Shown: positions 49,801 to 55,676, counted from the first letter of the stretch. The stretch is 64,000 nucleotides of DNA from Pseudomonas oryzae (GCF_900104805.1 NZ_LT629751.1:1903001-1967000), one strand, 5' to 3'. Made by a program: numbers and translations. Notes: generated from the letters alone by a model not told the origin.

Positions 49801-52191
49801 GTCAGCGGTCAGCTGACCGCCAGCGATGTCGACGGCGATCGTCTGAGCTACGCCAAGGGCAGCAATCCGGCGCACGGCACCGTCACCATCGCGGCCGACG
49901 GCCGCTGGACCTACACGCCGAGCCCCGACTACCACGGCAGCGACAGCTTCACCGTGGTGGTCAGCGACGGCCAGGGCGGCAGCGACACGATCACCGTCAC
50001 AGTCACCGTCACCCCGGTCAACGACGCCCCGGTTGCCCCCGACCAGACGGCCAGCACCACCGAGGACACCCCGGTCAGCGGTCAGCTGACCGCCAGCGAT
50101 GTCGACGGCGATCGTCTGAGCTATGCCAAGGGCAGCAATCCGGCGCACGGCACCGTCACCATCGCGGCCGACGGCCGCTGGACCTACACACCGAGCCCCG
50201 ACTACCACGGCAGCGACAGCTTCACCGTGGTGGTCAGCGACGGCCTGGGCGGCAGCGACACGATCACCGTCACAGTCACCGTCACCCCGGTCAACGACGC
50301 TCCGGTTGCCCCCGACCAGACGGCCAGCACCACCGAGGACACCCCGGTCAGCGGCCAGCTGACCGCCAGCGATGTCGACGGCGATCGTCTGAGCTACGCC
50401 AAGGGCAGCAACCCGGCGCACGGCACCGTCACCATCGCGGCCGACGGCCGCTGGACCTACACGCCGAGCCCCGACTACCACGGCAGCGACAGCTTCACCG
50501 TGGTGGTCAGCGACGGTCAGGGCGGCAGCGACACGATCACCGTCGCTGTCACCGTCACTCCGGTCAACGATGCGCCAGTCGCTGTCGACGACACGGTGAC
50601 CGTCACCGAGGACGTGCCGTTCAGCTCGGTGATCGAACTGGATGCCAACGATTCCGACCTCGACGGCGACAGCCTGTCGGTGGTCGCCGGCACCTTTACC
50701 ACCGCCCAGGGCGGTACCCTGGTGCTGGCCGCCGACGGCAGCTACACCTACACCCCGCCGGCCGACTTCAACGGCACCGACAGCTTCGACTACACCGTCA
50801 CCGACGGCAGTCTCACCGATACCGGCACCCTCACCTTCTTGGTTACCCCGACCAGTGACGCTGCCGTCATCTCTGGCGACGCCAGCGGCGCAGTGACCGA
50901 GGATGCCAGCACCCCGACCCTCACCGACTCCGGCAGACTGACCATCCGCGATGCCGACGCCGGCGAGGCCAGGTTCCGGGCCACGGTCAGCGCCGCACCC
51001 GGCACCCTCGGCAGCCTGAGCATCGACGCAAACGGCGCCTGGACCTACAGCGTTGCCAACAGCGCCGTGCAGTACCTCAAGGCCGGCGAGACCAAGCTCG
51101 AGACCTTCACCGTCAAGGCCCTCGACGGCACCGAGCACCAGGTGCAGGTAACCATCACCGGTGTCAACGACGCTGCCGTGATCGGCACAGGCGAGCAGGC
51201 ACGCGGCTCTGTCAGGGAAGACACCAGCCTGACGACCGGTGGCAGGTTGTCGATCAGCGATGCCGACAGCGGGCAGGCCAGTTTCGTCGCACAACCGGCA
51301 GTCAGCGGCGGCTATGGCACCTTCAGCGTCGATACCAACGGCAACTGGACCTATGTGCTGGACAATGCCGCCAGCCAGGTTCAGCGCCTGACCAGCAGCG
51401 AGAGCATCGTCGAGCGCTTCACCGTCCAGGCCCTGGATGGCACCAGCAGCATCGTGGAGGTGACCGTCCGCGGACTGGACGATGCCCCGCCGGCGCAGCC
51501 GACACCGAGTGCACCACTGCCGCCTTCACCGCCGGCAGTCAACCCGCCAGCGCCCGACACCTCTTCCGGCCCGGCGCCCGTCACACCGGTGGCCAGCAAT
51601 GGCGGCAGCACGCCTCTGGACGCGGCGCTGTCGGACTCGAGGCAGCAGGTCACGGCCGGCGGCCCGCTCTCGTCGGAAATGGATCCGATGCGCAGCGCGG
51701 TGTTCAGCGACGTCTACACCAGCAGCAGCGGCTTCCGCGTGGTGGTGATGGAGGCGCCCGAGCCGACCCTGACCCTCTACCGCGGCATGGGTGACCAGTA
51801 CGCCGATGCCGGCGCGGTCAGCAGCTTCGCCATCCCCTACGACGCCTTCGTGCATACCGATCCGCAGGCGCGGGTGGCGCTGTCGGCGATGCAGGCGAAC
51901 GGCGAGCAGTTGCCGGAGTGGCTGACCTTCAACCCGATGACCGGCAAGTTCGAGGTGGTGGCTCCGCAAGGCTTCCGTGGCGAGATCGCCATCAAGGTAA
52001 CCGCCCGTGACAGCCAGGGGCGCGAGGTGAGCACGATGTTCCGCATCTCCATCGGTGAGAAGCGCAGCGCCAGCACCGGCAGCGGCCGCCCAGGCCTCAG
52101 CGAACAGTTGCGCATGGCGGCCAAACGCCCGACATTCGCCTTCGCCGAACTGCCTGTCGGCAAGGTGGCCGCCAAGGCCCGGGTTCTCTGA
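34858..52191 (+). CDS. Giant repetitive cadherin/VCBS-like surface protein (5777 residues)
   Basis: The N-terminus has no Sec signal but carries a LEPR-like motif LEQRFVFDGA at residues 35-44. A degenerate metalloprotease-like segment EEYGHHID (221-228) follows, with GDEGQRFAAEL after it. VCBS-type domains begin near residue 435, a Calx-beta-like domain lies at about 1271-1394, and more VCBS units run to 1882. Residues 1883-4776 are 26 near-identical cadherin-like repeats and 4873-5236 are four 91-residue repeats. Further VCBS domains lead to a Pro-rich linker (about 5543-5578) and a CADG/He-PIG domain (about 5652-5735: LPEWLTFNPMTGKF). Repeats carry DVDGDS and NDAP calcium-type motifs. No GGxGxD nonapeptides are seen. 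A biofilm adhesin role is inferred. Start ATG 34858 has GGAAG about 10 nt upstream. Confidence 0.92.
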   Translation: MGDNKTQDRNVSSEPSTASPATSRLVRRSPRPMALEQRFVFDGAAAAEVTDTASGAAERHADTTTVETASLMAAYAPVDEQSPAVASDTPATGTSPSETAAEAGNLFHVDAQTPPLEEASTRASELIKDYLANATDEQLFALFNGGQASPDAQWSDNLGQLRDAIASGEFAIEVQLLDNAQMKGALAAYAAQGPDGEATIYLNSDWLPALDSQRLTSLLVEEYGHHIDRLLNRTADTAGDEGQRFAAELTGSDSSTPGFASDDDHATLQLEGEAIEVELANFSFSNAYAVNVATTPAGKESNSHDFAFTSLGAATINDDTASNLFSGNDVAAIGINIGGQQYYGWISRPIKSNGDVKGFYFWTDRDFNSLATAQADGNMDGDGNVADNIGFILVVDQSYFDSLGWKNQAANMKNVGSSSDRVDSALNALLPRNVAPVAGSDSGTAVEAGGLNNATSGSNAGGNVLGNDTDANADQLTVTKVTSNSTANTGTASSSSAAVVSGQYGQLTLAANGTYTYVVDNGNASVEALRSSSNTLSETFTYTVSDGKGGSATTTLTITIQGANDIPVAADDYNTAKESLRTDATAYASDDPLGSKATGNVLGNDTDPDRYGESKTITGVGIDGTATATTNSTVTFTTTVTTSGASSVKVTGTQYVYKLNDDGTRTQLFHADGTTPVTILTKNGSGTNLSFTFSDTSAFKGVTKFSFIDGTKYYDGTIDGTTVNSSTSVLVSAPSGTIAVGMSVGGTGLATAPTVTAVNYDASGKITSVTLSSAVSITNQTLTFSAGATAGNNLTGQYGTLVLNADGSYTYTPTANNPALSAGQSAVERFQYSMRDASGETSTATLYITVTGSGANDPNAVADTATATEKGGVANASGGSDPSGNLLGNDTTPAGSKTVVAVRASSAASNTAIGASDSQIAGLYGTLTLRADGTYSYSLNNDNADVQALRGSTDTLSDSFIYTIENGQLAADGTTRLKDSATLTITIQGANDSPAAADDSASATEAGGIGNATAGYNPVGNVLTNDRDVDDTAAELKVSAVRTGGAEGSGTAGTVGSALAGSYGSLTLNADGSWSYVVDNSNSTVNALAPGQTLTERFNYTVTDRNGTGLSDTAVLTITIQGASDTVAVNDIFVNEGSPYAMFTVSGGTGVRVALSLSNSTGLAVSDARATLSGTGADIGSQLEYFNGSSWVAYDAGNLPAIPAGGKLLVRVAVNQDGTHEGNESFSLIATTSDGSSSTGIGTINDEGEGAIYLAGNTSGTPDSATLDDDRPTLSVANISVNEGQPAEFVVSIDKPATAPISFSPTLASGSAILGSDTAAASELQYYNGSAWVTVSGPVTIAAGELSVKLRIATVDDSEVEADQSFTLSTGSVSGTVTNPLGVTGSATIVDNDVPVANAPELDLDGNNSSSATGADYRTSYTENGSAVAIADSDALIVDVDSINLASATIVLTNAKAGDTLSVGSLPTGITATIDTSVTGQITVSLSGSASKADYQTAIRAVAFSNGSDAPDTSDRLVVVKVSDGVNQSNSALTTIAVIATNDAPTISSSGTDDTGGVTERADGSSNENIGNLTDSGTIGFADLDPADTHTASVSATVKDGSGNTLAAPLGSLTLDPLNQTDDTLGWRYSVAASALDGLAQGEVITQVYTVTISDGKGGSVEQTVTITITGSNDAPTIRSVSAAELTLANTTIDTSQALAWEGATLSIAPGTIIAYGRDGYSGWSFRIVDSSGSIAITNATFGDPLPGVQKAAYLATSSLISVVSAELSERTDGAADENTGSLSRTGRIVFADVDLADSHTAQLNSVVKDSSGNTIASPLGSLVLGSVDQNANSVGWTFSVAASALDSLAEGEVRTQVYTVTISDDHGGTFDQTVTITLTGTNDAPVADDSAISVAEESTGTDLGLAAPSDVDGDSLTITVTGLPTLGSVTLADGTPVTNGQTLTSAELTGLKYNAPADYNAGDVVGSFTYSVDDGQGEANSVVTGTVTLVVTPINDAPVADDSAISVAEESTGTDLGLAAPSDVDGDSLTITVTGLPTLGSITLADGTPVTNGQTLTSAELTGLKYNAPADYNAGDAVGSFSYSVSEGTTSVTGGTTIVVTPVNDAPVADDSAISVAEESTGTDLGLAAPSDVDGDSLTITVTGLPTLGSVTLADGTPVTNGQTLTSAELTGLKYNAPADYNAGDAVGSFTYSVDDGQGEANSVVTGTVTLVVTPINDAPVADDSAISVAEESTGTDLGLAAPSDVDGDSLTITVTGLPTLGSVTLADGTPVTNGQTLTSAELTGLKYNAPADYNAGDAVGSFSYSVSDGTTSVTGGTTIVVTPVNDAPDADDSAISVAEESTGTDLGLAAPSDVDGDSLTITVTGLPTLGSVTLADGTPVTNGQTLTSAELTGLKYNAPADYNTGDAVGSFTYSVDDGQGEANSVVTGTVTLVVTPINDAPVADDSALSVAEESTGTDLGLAAPSDVDGDSLTITVTGLPTLGSITLADGTPVTNGQTLTSAELTGLKYNAPADYNAGDVVGSFTYSVDDGQGEANSVVTGTVTLVVTPINDAPVADDSAISVAEESTGTDLGLAAPSDVDGDSLTITVTGLPTLGSVTLADGTPVTNGQTLTSAELTGLKYNAPADYNAGDAVGSFSYSVDDGQGEANSVVTGTVTLVVTPINDAPVADDSAISVAEESTGTDLGLAAPSDVDGDSLTITVTGLPTLGSVTLADGTPVTNGQTLTSAELTGLKYNAPADYNAGDAVGSFSYSVDDGQGEANSVVTGTVTLVVTPINDAPVADDSAISVAEESTGTDLGLAAPSDVDGDSLTITVTGLPTLGSVTLADGTPVTNGQTLTSAELTGLKYNAPADYNAGDAVGSFSYSVSDGTTSVTGGTTIVVTPVNDAPVADDSAISVAEESTGTDLGLAAPSDVDGDSLTITVTGLPTLGSVTLADGTPVTNGQTLTSAELTGLKYNAPADYNAGDVVGSFSYSVSDGTTSVTGGTTIVVTPVNDAPVADDSAISVAEESTGTDLGLAAPSDVDGDSLTITVTGLPTLGSVTLADGTPVTNGQTLTSAELTGLKYNAPADYNAGDAVGSFTYSVDDGQGEANSVVTGTVTLVVTPVNDAPVADDSAISVAEESTGTDLGLVAPSDVDGDSLTITVTGLPTLGSVTLADGTPVTNGQTLTSAELTGLKYNAPADYNAGDAVGSFTYSVDDGQGEANSVVTGTVTLVVTPVNDAPVADDSAISVAEESTGTDLGLVAPSDVDGDSLTITVTGLPTLGSVTLADGTPVTNGQTLTSAELTGLKYNAPADYNAGDVVGSFSYSVSDGTTSVTGGTTIVVTPVNDAPVADDSAISVAEESTGTDLGLAAPSDVDGDSLTITVTGLPTLGSVTLADGTPVTNGQTLTSAELTGLKYNAPADYNAGDVVGSFTYSVDDGQGEANSVVTGTVTLVVTPINDAPVADDSAISVAEESTGTDLGLVAPSDVDGDSLTITVTGLPTLGSITLADGTPVTNGQTLTSAELTGLKYNAPADYNAGDAVGSFTYSVDDGQGEANSVVTGTVTLVVTPINDAPVADDSAISVAEESTGTDLGLVAPSDVDGDTLTITVTGLPTLGSVTLADGTPVTNGQTLTSAELTGLKYNAPADYNAGDVVGSFTYSVDDGQGEANSVVTGTVTLVVTPVNDAPVADDSAISVAEESTGTDLGLAAPSDVDGDSLTITVTGLPTLGSVTLADGTPVTNGQTLTSAELTGLKYNAPADYNAGDVVGSFSYSVSDGTTSVTGGTTIVVTPVNDAPVADDSAISVAEESTGTDLGLAAPSDVDGDSLTITVTGLPTLGSITLADGTPVTNGQTLTSAELTGLKYNAPADYNAGDAVGSFTYSVDDGQGEANSVVTGTVTLVVTPINDAPVADDSAISVAEESTGTDLGLVAPSDVDGDTLTITVTGLPTLGSVTLADGTPVTNGQTLTSAELTGLKYNAPADYNAGDVVGSFTYSVDDGQGEANSVVTGTVTLVVTPINDAPVADDSAISVAEESTGTDLGLAAPSDVDGDSLTITVTGLPTLGSVTLADGTPVTNGQTLTSAELTGLKYNAPADYNAGDAVGSFSYSVSDGTTSVTGGTTIVVTPVNDAPVADDSAISVAEESTGTDLGLAAPSDVDGDSLTITVTGLPTLGSVTLADGTPVTNGQTLTSAELTGLKYNAPADYNAGDVVGSFTYSVDDGQGEANSVVTGTVTLVVTPINDAPDADDSAISVAEESTGTDLGLAAPSDVDGDSLTITVTGLPTLGSVTLADGTPVTNGQTLTSAELTGLKYNAPADYNAGDVVGSFTYSVDDGQGEANSVVTGTVTLVVTPINDAPVADDSAISVAEESTGTDLGLAAPSDVDGDSLTITVTGLPTLGSVTLADGTPVTNGQVLTSAELTGLKYNAPADYNAGDAVGSFSYSVSDGTTSVTGGTTIVVTPVNDAPVADDSAISVAEESTGTDLGLAAPSDVDGDSLTITVTGLPTLGSVTLADGTPVTNGQTLTSAELTGLKYNAPADYNTGDVVGSFTYSVSDGTTSVTGGTTIVVTPINDAPVADDSAISVAEESTGTDLGLVAPSDVDGDSLTITVTGLPTLGSVTLADGTPVTNGQVLTSAELTGLKYNAPADYNAGDAVGSFSYSVSDGTTSVTGGTTIVVTPVNDAPVADDSAISVAEESTGTDLGLAAPSDVDGDSLTITVTGLPTLGSVTLADGTPVTNGQTLTSAELTGLKYNAPADYNAGDAVGSFSYSVSDGTTSVTGGTTIVVTPVNDAPVADDDSLTASEDTPVTFTAAQLLGNDSDIDGDSLTIASVTSGTGGTAVLNADGTVTFTPNANFNGVADFTYTVTDGALTSNTATVTVSVAAVNDAPVAPDQTVSTTEDTPVSGQLTASDVDGDRLSYAKGSNPAHGTVTIAADGRWTYTPSPDYHGSDSFTVVVSDGQGGSDTITVTVTVTPVNDVPVAPDQTASTTEDTPVSGQLTASDVDGDRLSYAKGSNPAHGTVTIAADGRWTYTPSPDYHGSDSFTVVVSDGQGGSDTITVTVTVTPVNDAPVAPDQTASTTEDTPVSGQLTASDVDGDRLSYAKGSNPAHGTVTIAADGRWTYTPSPDYHGSDSFTVVVSDGLGGSDTITVTVTVTPVNDAPVAPDQTASTTEDTPVSGQLTASDVDGDRLSYAKGSNPAHGTVTIAADGRWTYTPSPDYHGSDSFTVVVSDGQGGSDTITVAVTVTPVNDAPVAVDDTVTVTEDVPFSSVIELDANDSDLDGDSLSVVAGTFTTAQGGTLVLAADGSYTYTPPADFNGTDSFDYTVTDGSLTDTGTLTFLVTPTSDAAVISGDASGAVTEDASTPTLTDSGRLTIRDADAGEARFRATVSAAPGTLGSLSIDANGAWTYSVANSAVQYLKAGETKLETFTVKALDGTEHQVQVTITGVNDAAVIGTGEQARGSVREDTSLTTGGRLSISDADSGQASFVAQPAVSGGYGTFSVDTNGNWTYVLDNAASQVQRLTSSESIVERFTVQALDGTSSIVEVTVRGLDDAPPAQPTPSAPLPPSPPAVNPPAPDTSSGPAPVTPVASNGGSTPLDAALSDSRQQVTAGGPLSSEMDPMRSAVFSDVYTSSSGFRVVVMEAPEPTLTLYRGMGDQYADAGAVSSFAIPYDAFVHTDPQARVALSAMQANGEQLPEWLTFNPMTGKFEVVAPQGFRGEIAIKVTARDSQGREVSTMFRISIGEKRSASTGSGRPGLSEQLRMAAKRPTFAFAELPVGKVAAKARVL
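40504..49185 (+). repeat. Tandem array of 26 coding repeats, 327 or 339 bp each
   Basis: Successive units begin at AAC of the NDAP motif. They comprise 15 units of 339 bp and 11 of 327 bp, which exactly fills 8682 bp. The 339-bp type ends in VDDGQGEANSVVTGTVTLVV. The 327-bp type ends in SxGTTSVTGGTTIVV. The core is nearly invariant at the DNA level. Changes recur at a few sites (LAAPSD/LVAPSD, NAGDAV/NAGDVV/NTGDxV, SVTL/SITL, QTLT/QVLT, PIND/PVND) in different combinations. Confidence 0.95.
49474..50565 (+). repeat. Tandem array of four 273-bp coding repeats
   Basis: Unit starts at 49474, 49747, 50020 and 50293 are spaced exactly 273 bp (91 residues). Each unit runs NDxPVAPDQT, DTPVSGQLTASDVDGDRLSYAKG, GRWTYTPSPDYHGSDSF. 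DNA differences between units are few. Confidence 0.93.
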
Positions 52192-52201
52192 GGAGTAAGC
52201 A

Positions 52202-53563
52202 GTGCAGGAAACCAATCCGCTGGCCGCATTGCTCGAGCTTGGACGCCGGACGCGGCATGCCGCGTCCTTGCCCGAGCTGGAGTACATCGCGGTCAACGAT
52301 AGCCACCAACTGGTGCCCTATCGCCAGGCAGCGCTATGGACGACGACTCATGGTGTCGTCGCCCTGTCCGGCGTGATCCAGGTCGAGGCCAACGTGCCCT
52401 ATGCGCAATGGCTGGGCAAGGTCTGCCGGCAACTCGCAGACAACGGCCAGAGCATCGCGCGCGTCGCGGCGGACAGCCTTCCCGAGGCGCTGGCCGCGGA
52501 GTGGGCGGAATGGTTGCCTGCCCATGGCCTGTGGCTGGGCTGGACGAGCGCTGCGAGCGAAGCGGCGGAGGCACCGGGCGCCCTGCTCGGCGGCCTGCTG
52601 CTGGCCCGCGACCTGCCCTGGACGGACCGGGAGCTGGCCGTGCTGGCCGAGTGGCTGGACATCTGGCGACATGCCTGGCAGGCTCGGCAGCCCGCCGCAC
52701 GCTGGCCGTGGCAACGGCGCCAGCCCGCCCCCCGCGCACCGGTTCAGCGGCGCTGGTGGCAGGCGCGCGCGCTACGCTGGTCGCTGGCCGTCGCCGTGCT
52801 GGCGGTGCTGCCCGTACGCCTGAGCGTGCTGGCCCCGGGCGAGCTGGTGCCGGCGCATCCGGCGGTGATCCGCGCGCCGCTGGAGGGCGTGATCGACGCC
52901 TTCCACGTCCAGCCCAACGAGGAAGTCGAGAAGGGACAGCCGCTGTTCGGCTTCGACGAGCTGCTGATCCAGTCGCGTCTGGAGGTCGCACGCCAGGCAC
53001 TGGCGACCGCGGAAACCGAATACCGGCAGACCATGCAGCAGGCGCTGCTCGATCCCAAGTCCAAGGCCCAGCTAGCCGTGCTCACCGGCAAGATCGAGGA
53101 AAAGCGCGCCGAGGTGGCCTTCATCACCGATCAGTTGAACCGCGCCCGGGTGATCGCCCCGCGCGACGGTATCGTCCTGTTCGACGATCCTTCGGAGTGG
53201 ATCGGCCGGCCGGTCGAGGTGGGCGAGCGCATCATGCGCATCGCCCCGCCCGGCGACGTCGAGGTCGAAGCCTGGGTGCCGCTGGCCGACGCCATCCCGC
53301 TGGCCGACACCGCCGCGGTGAGCCTGTACCTGAATGCCAATCCGCTCGACCCGGTGCAGGCACATCTGCGCTATCTGGCGCACGAAGCAGTGCAGCGTCC
53401 GGACGGCAGCTATGCCTATCGTCTGCGCGCCACTCTCGAGGAGCCGACCCACCACCGCGTCGGCCTCAAGGGCAACGCCAAGTTGCGCGGGCGCTGGGTG
53501 CCGCTGGTCTACTGGGTGCTGCGGCGCCCCATGGCGAGCATTCGCACCACGATCGGATTGTAG
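52202..53563 (+). CDS. HlyD-family adaptor with N-terminal GAF-like domain
   Basis: The 453-residue protein starts at GTG 52202 with AGGAG 8 nt upstream. Residues about 1-165 form a cytoplasmic alpha/beta region resembling a degenerate GAF domain (LPELEYIAVNDSHQLVPYRQAALW). A basic segment precedes one membrane span (about 190-212). The periplasmic part has the lipoyl-like half-motif EGVIDAFHVQPNEEVEKGQPLFGFD, a helical hairpin, the matching half VIAPRDGIVLFDD and a beta-barrel. It lies 10 bp after the giant gene and 2 bp before the M50 gene, so the three are co-expressed. It probably bridges the inner membrane to the TolC-like duct. Confidence 0.85.
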   Translation: MQETNPLAALLELGRRTRHAASLPELEYIAVNDSHQLVPYRQAALWTTTHGVVALSGVIQVEANVPYAQWLGKVCRQLADNGQSIARVAADSLPEALAAEWAEWLPAHGLWLGWTSAASEAAEAPGALLGGLLLARDLPWTDRELAVLAEWLDIWRHAWQARQPAARWPWQRRQPAPRAPVQRRWWQARALRWSLAVAVLAVLPVRLSVLAPGELVPAHPAVIRAPLEGVIDAFHVQPNEEVEKGQPLFGFDELLIQSRLEVARQALATAETEYRQTMQQALLDPKSKAQLAVLTGKIEEKRAEVAFITDQLNRARVIAPRDGIVLFDDPSEWIGRPVEVGERIMRIAPPGDVEVEAWVPLADAIPLADTAAVSLYLNANPLDPVQAHLRYLAHEAVQRPDGSYAYRLRATLEEPTHHRVGLKGNAKLRGRWVPLVYWVLRRPMASIRTTIGL

Positions 53564-53565
53564 AC

Positions 53566-55665
53566 ATGGGCCTGCCGCAACTACGCGAAGAGCTCGACCT
53601 GCTGCCGGGGCCGGTGCTCGCCGATGGTCAGCCGAGCTGGACGCTGCACGACCCGGTACGCAACCGCTTCTTCAGCGTCGACTGGCCGACCTTCGAGATC
53701 CTGCAGCGCTGGTCTTTCGACGACCCGGAGGCGATTGCCGCCTCCATCGCGGCCGGCACCACCCTGCACCTCACCGCCGATGACGTGCAGCAGGTGGTGC
53801 GCTTCCTGCTGGACAACCAGCTGCTCAAGCCGGCCGGCCGGGATAGCGCCCGCCAGCTGGCCGAGCGCCGTGCCCGCATGGAGGGCAGTCGCTTCAAGTG
53901 GCTGCTGCACCACTACCTGTTCTTCCGCGTACCGCTGTGGCATCCGGATGCCTGGCTCGACCGCTGGCTGCCGTTCACCCGACTGTTCGCCAGCCGCGGC
54001 TTCGCCGTGCTGACGCTGCTGGCCCTGGCGGCAGGGCTGTCCCAGGTAGCTCGCCAGTGGGACGGTTTCCTCGCCTCGCTGGTCGACACCTTCAGCTGGC
54101 AGGGCCTGGCGGCCTACGGGGTGGCGGTGGTGGTGGTCAAGCTGCTGCACGAACTGGGACATGCCTTCACCGCCAAGCGTTTCGGCTGCCGGATTCCGAG
54201 CATGGGGGTGGCCTTCCTGGTGCTCTGGCCGATGGCCTATACCGACACCAACGAGACCTGGCGACTGACCAGCCGCTGGCAGCGCCTGCAGGTCGCCTCG
54301 GCCGGCATCCTCACCGAGCTGGTGATCGCCGCCTGGGCCACCCTGGCCTGGGCTCTGCTGCCCGACGGCGAGCTGCGCTCGGCAGCCTTCGTGCTGGCCA
54401 CCACCAGCTGGGTCGCCACCCTGGCGATCAACGCCAGCCCGTTCATGCGTTTCGACGGCTACTTCATCCTCTCCGACTGGCTGGACCTGCCCAACCTGCA
54501 CGAACGCAGCTTCGCCCTGGCGCGCTGGAAGCTGCGCGAGTATCTGTTCGACCTCGGCGAGGAGCGCCCCGAACACTTCCCCCCGCGGCGCGAGGCCTGG
54601 CTGATCGCCTTCGCCTGGGCCACCTGGATCTACCGCCTGGTGGTCTTCCTCGGCATTGCCGTGCTGGTCTATCACTTCTTCATCAAACTGGTGGGGATCT
54701 TTCTCTTTCTCGTGGAAATCGTCTGGTTCATCGCCATGCCCATCCGCCATGAACTGCAGGGCTGGCGCGCACGCTGGCCACGCATCCGCAGCCGTCGCCG
54801 CAGCCTGATCAACCTGCTGCTGCTCGGCGGCCTGCTCGTCCTGCTGCTGGTGCCCTGGCCCGGTCGCCTGCACACCAGCGGCGTGCTGCGCGCAGCCGAG
54901 ATCTGGCCGGTGTTCGCCCCCGGTCCGGCGCAGGTCGAGCGCCTGCCTTTCGCCGAGGGCGCGCGGGTACCGGCCGGCGCCGAGCTGCTCGGTCTGGCCA
55001 CGCCCGAACTGCGCCTGCGCCGCGAGGGACTGCTGGCGCGGATCGCGGCACTGCGCTGGCAGGCTGCCTCGGCTGGCTTCGACAGCGAATCGCGCGCCCT
55101 GCTGCAGAGCCGTCAGGAAGAGCTGGCCACCGCCATGGCCGAGCTGAGCGGCCTCGACGAGGAGCTGAGCCGTTACACGCCCAAGGCCCCCTTCGCCGGC
55201 CGGCTACGCGATCTGGACCCTGACCTGCATGCCGGGCAATGGCTGGCGGCCAAGGAACGGATCGCCCTCCTGGTGGGCGAAGGCAGCCTGGTGGAGACCT
55301 ATCTCGACGAGGAGCAGGTCAAGCGTATCCGCGTCGGCGATCGCGGCGCCTTCGTCAGCGACGCCGGCGAGGGGCCGCTGCTGCGGCTGCGGGTCACCAA
55401 CATAGACGCCGATGCGACCCGCGTGCTTGCCGACGGCATGCTCGCCGTCCAGGCCGGCGGGCACATCCTGACCCGCCAGCGCGGCGAGCAGCTGGTGCCC
55501 GAACATGGCGCCTACCGTGTCAGCCTGGCCGTGGAGTCGCCACTGGAGAGCCTCGCCGGGCAGTCCTGGCGCGGCCAGGTGGTGCTGCACGCCCGCTGGG
55601 AGGCGCCGGCCTGGCGCTACCTGCGCAGTGCGCTGGCCGTGCTGGTGCGCGAGACGAGCTTCTGA
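53566..55665 (+). CDS. PqqD-like / M50 site-2 protease / HlyD fusion protein
   Basis: The 699-residue protein has a PqqD-like N-terminal region (about 20-95: WTLHDPVRNRFFSVDWPTFEIL, then DDVQQVVRFLLDNQLL). A polytopic M50 domain follows with the zinc motif H195ELGH199 and the second motif N289ASP292 to D297G298, so the catalytic residues are intact. After a membrane span near 425-442 comes an HlyD-type region (VFAPGPAQVERLPFAEGARVPAGAELL, helical hairpin, APFAGRLRDLDPDLHAGQ). M50 proteins cleave within or near the membrane. Fusion to an adaptor in place of an ABC exporter suggests a processing or energising role in export of the giant protein; this is inference. Confidence 0.85.
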   Translation: MGLPQLREELDLLPGPVLADGQPSWTLHDPVRNRFFSVDWPTFEILQRWSFDDPEAIAASIAAGTTLHLTADDVQQVVRFLLDNQLLKPAGRDSARQLAERRARMEGSRFKWLLHHYLFFRVPLWHPDAWLDRWLPFTRLFASRGFAVLTLLALAAGLSQVARQWDGFLASLVDTFSWQGLAAYGVAVVVVKLLHELGHAFTAKRFGCRIPSMGVAFLVLWPMAYTDTNETWRLTSRWQRLQVASAGILTELVIAAWATLAWALLPDGELRSAAFVLATTSWVATLAINASPFMRFDGYFILSDWLDLPNLHERSFALARWKLREYLFDLGEERPEHFPPRREAWLIAFAWATWIYRLVVFLGIAVLVYHFFIKLVGIFLFLVEIVWFIAMPIRHELQGWRARWPRIRSRRRSLINLLLLGGLLVLLLVPWPGRLHTSGVLRAAEIWPVFAPGPAQVERLPFAEGARVPAGAELLGLATPELRLRREGLLARIAALRWQAASAGFDSESRALLQSRQEELATAMAELSGLDEELSRYTPKAPFAGRLRDLDPDLHAGQWLAAKERIALLVGEGSLVETYLDEEQVKRIRVGDRGAFVSDAGEGPLLRLRVTNIDADATRVLADGMLAVQAGGHILTRQRGEQLVPEHGAYRVSLAVESPLESLAGQSWRGQVVLHARWEAPAWRYLRSALAVLVRETSF

Positions 55666-55676
55666 GAGCGGCGGCC

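Noticed and set aside
40336-51294. A 3652-codon open frame on the minus strand opposite the repeat array
   Set aside because: It is a shadow of the tandem repeats: one stop-free antisense unit stays stop-free in every copy. The composition is a monotonous Gly/Val/Asp/Ala repeat and there is no ribosome site.
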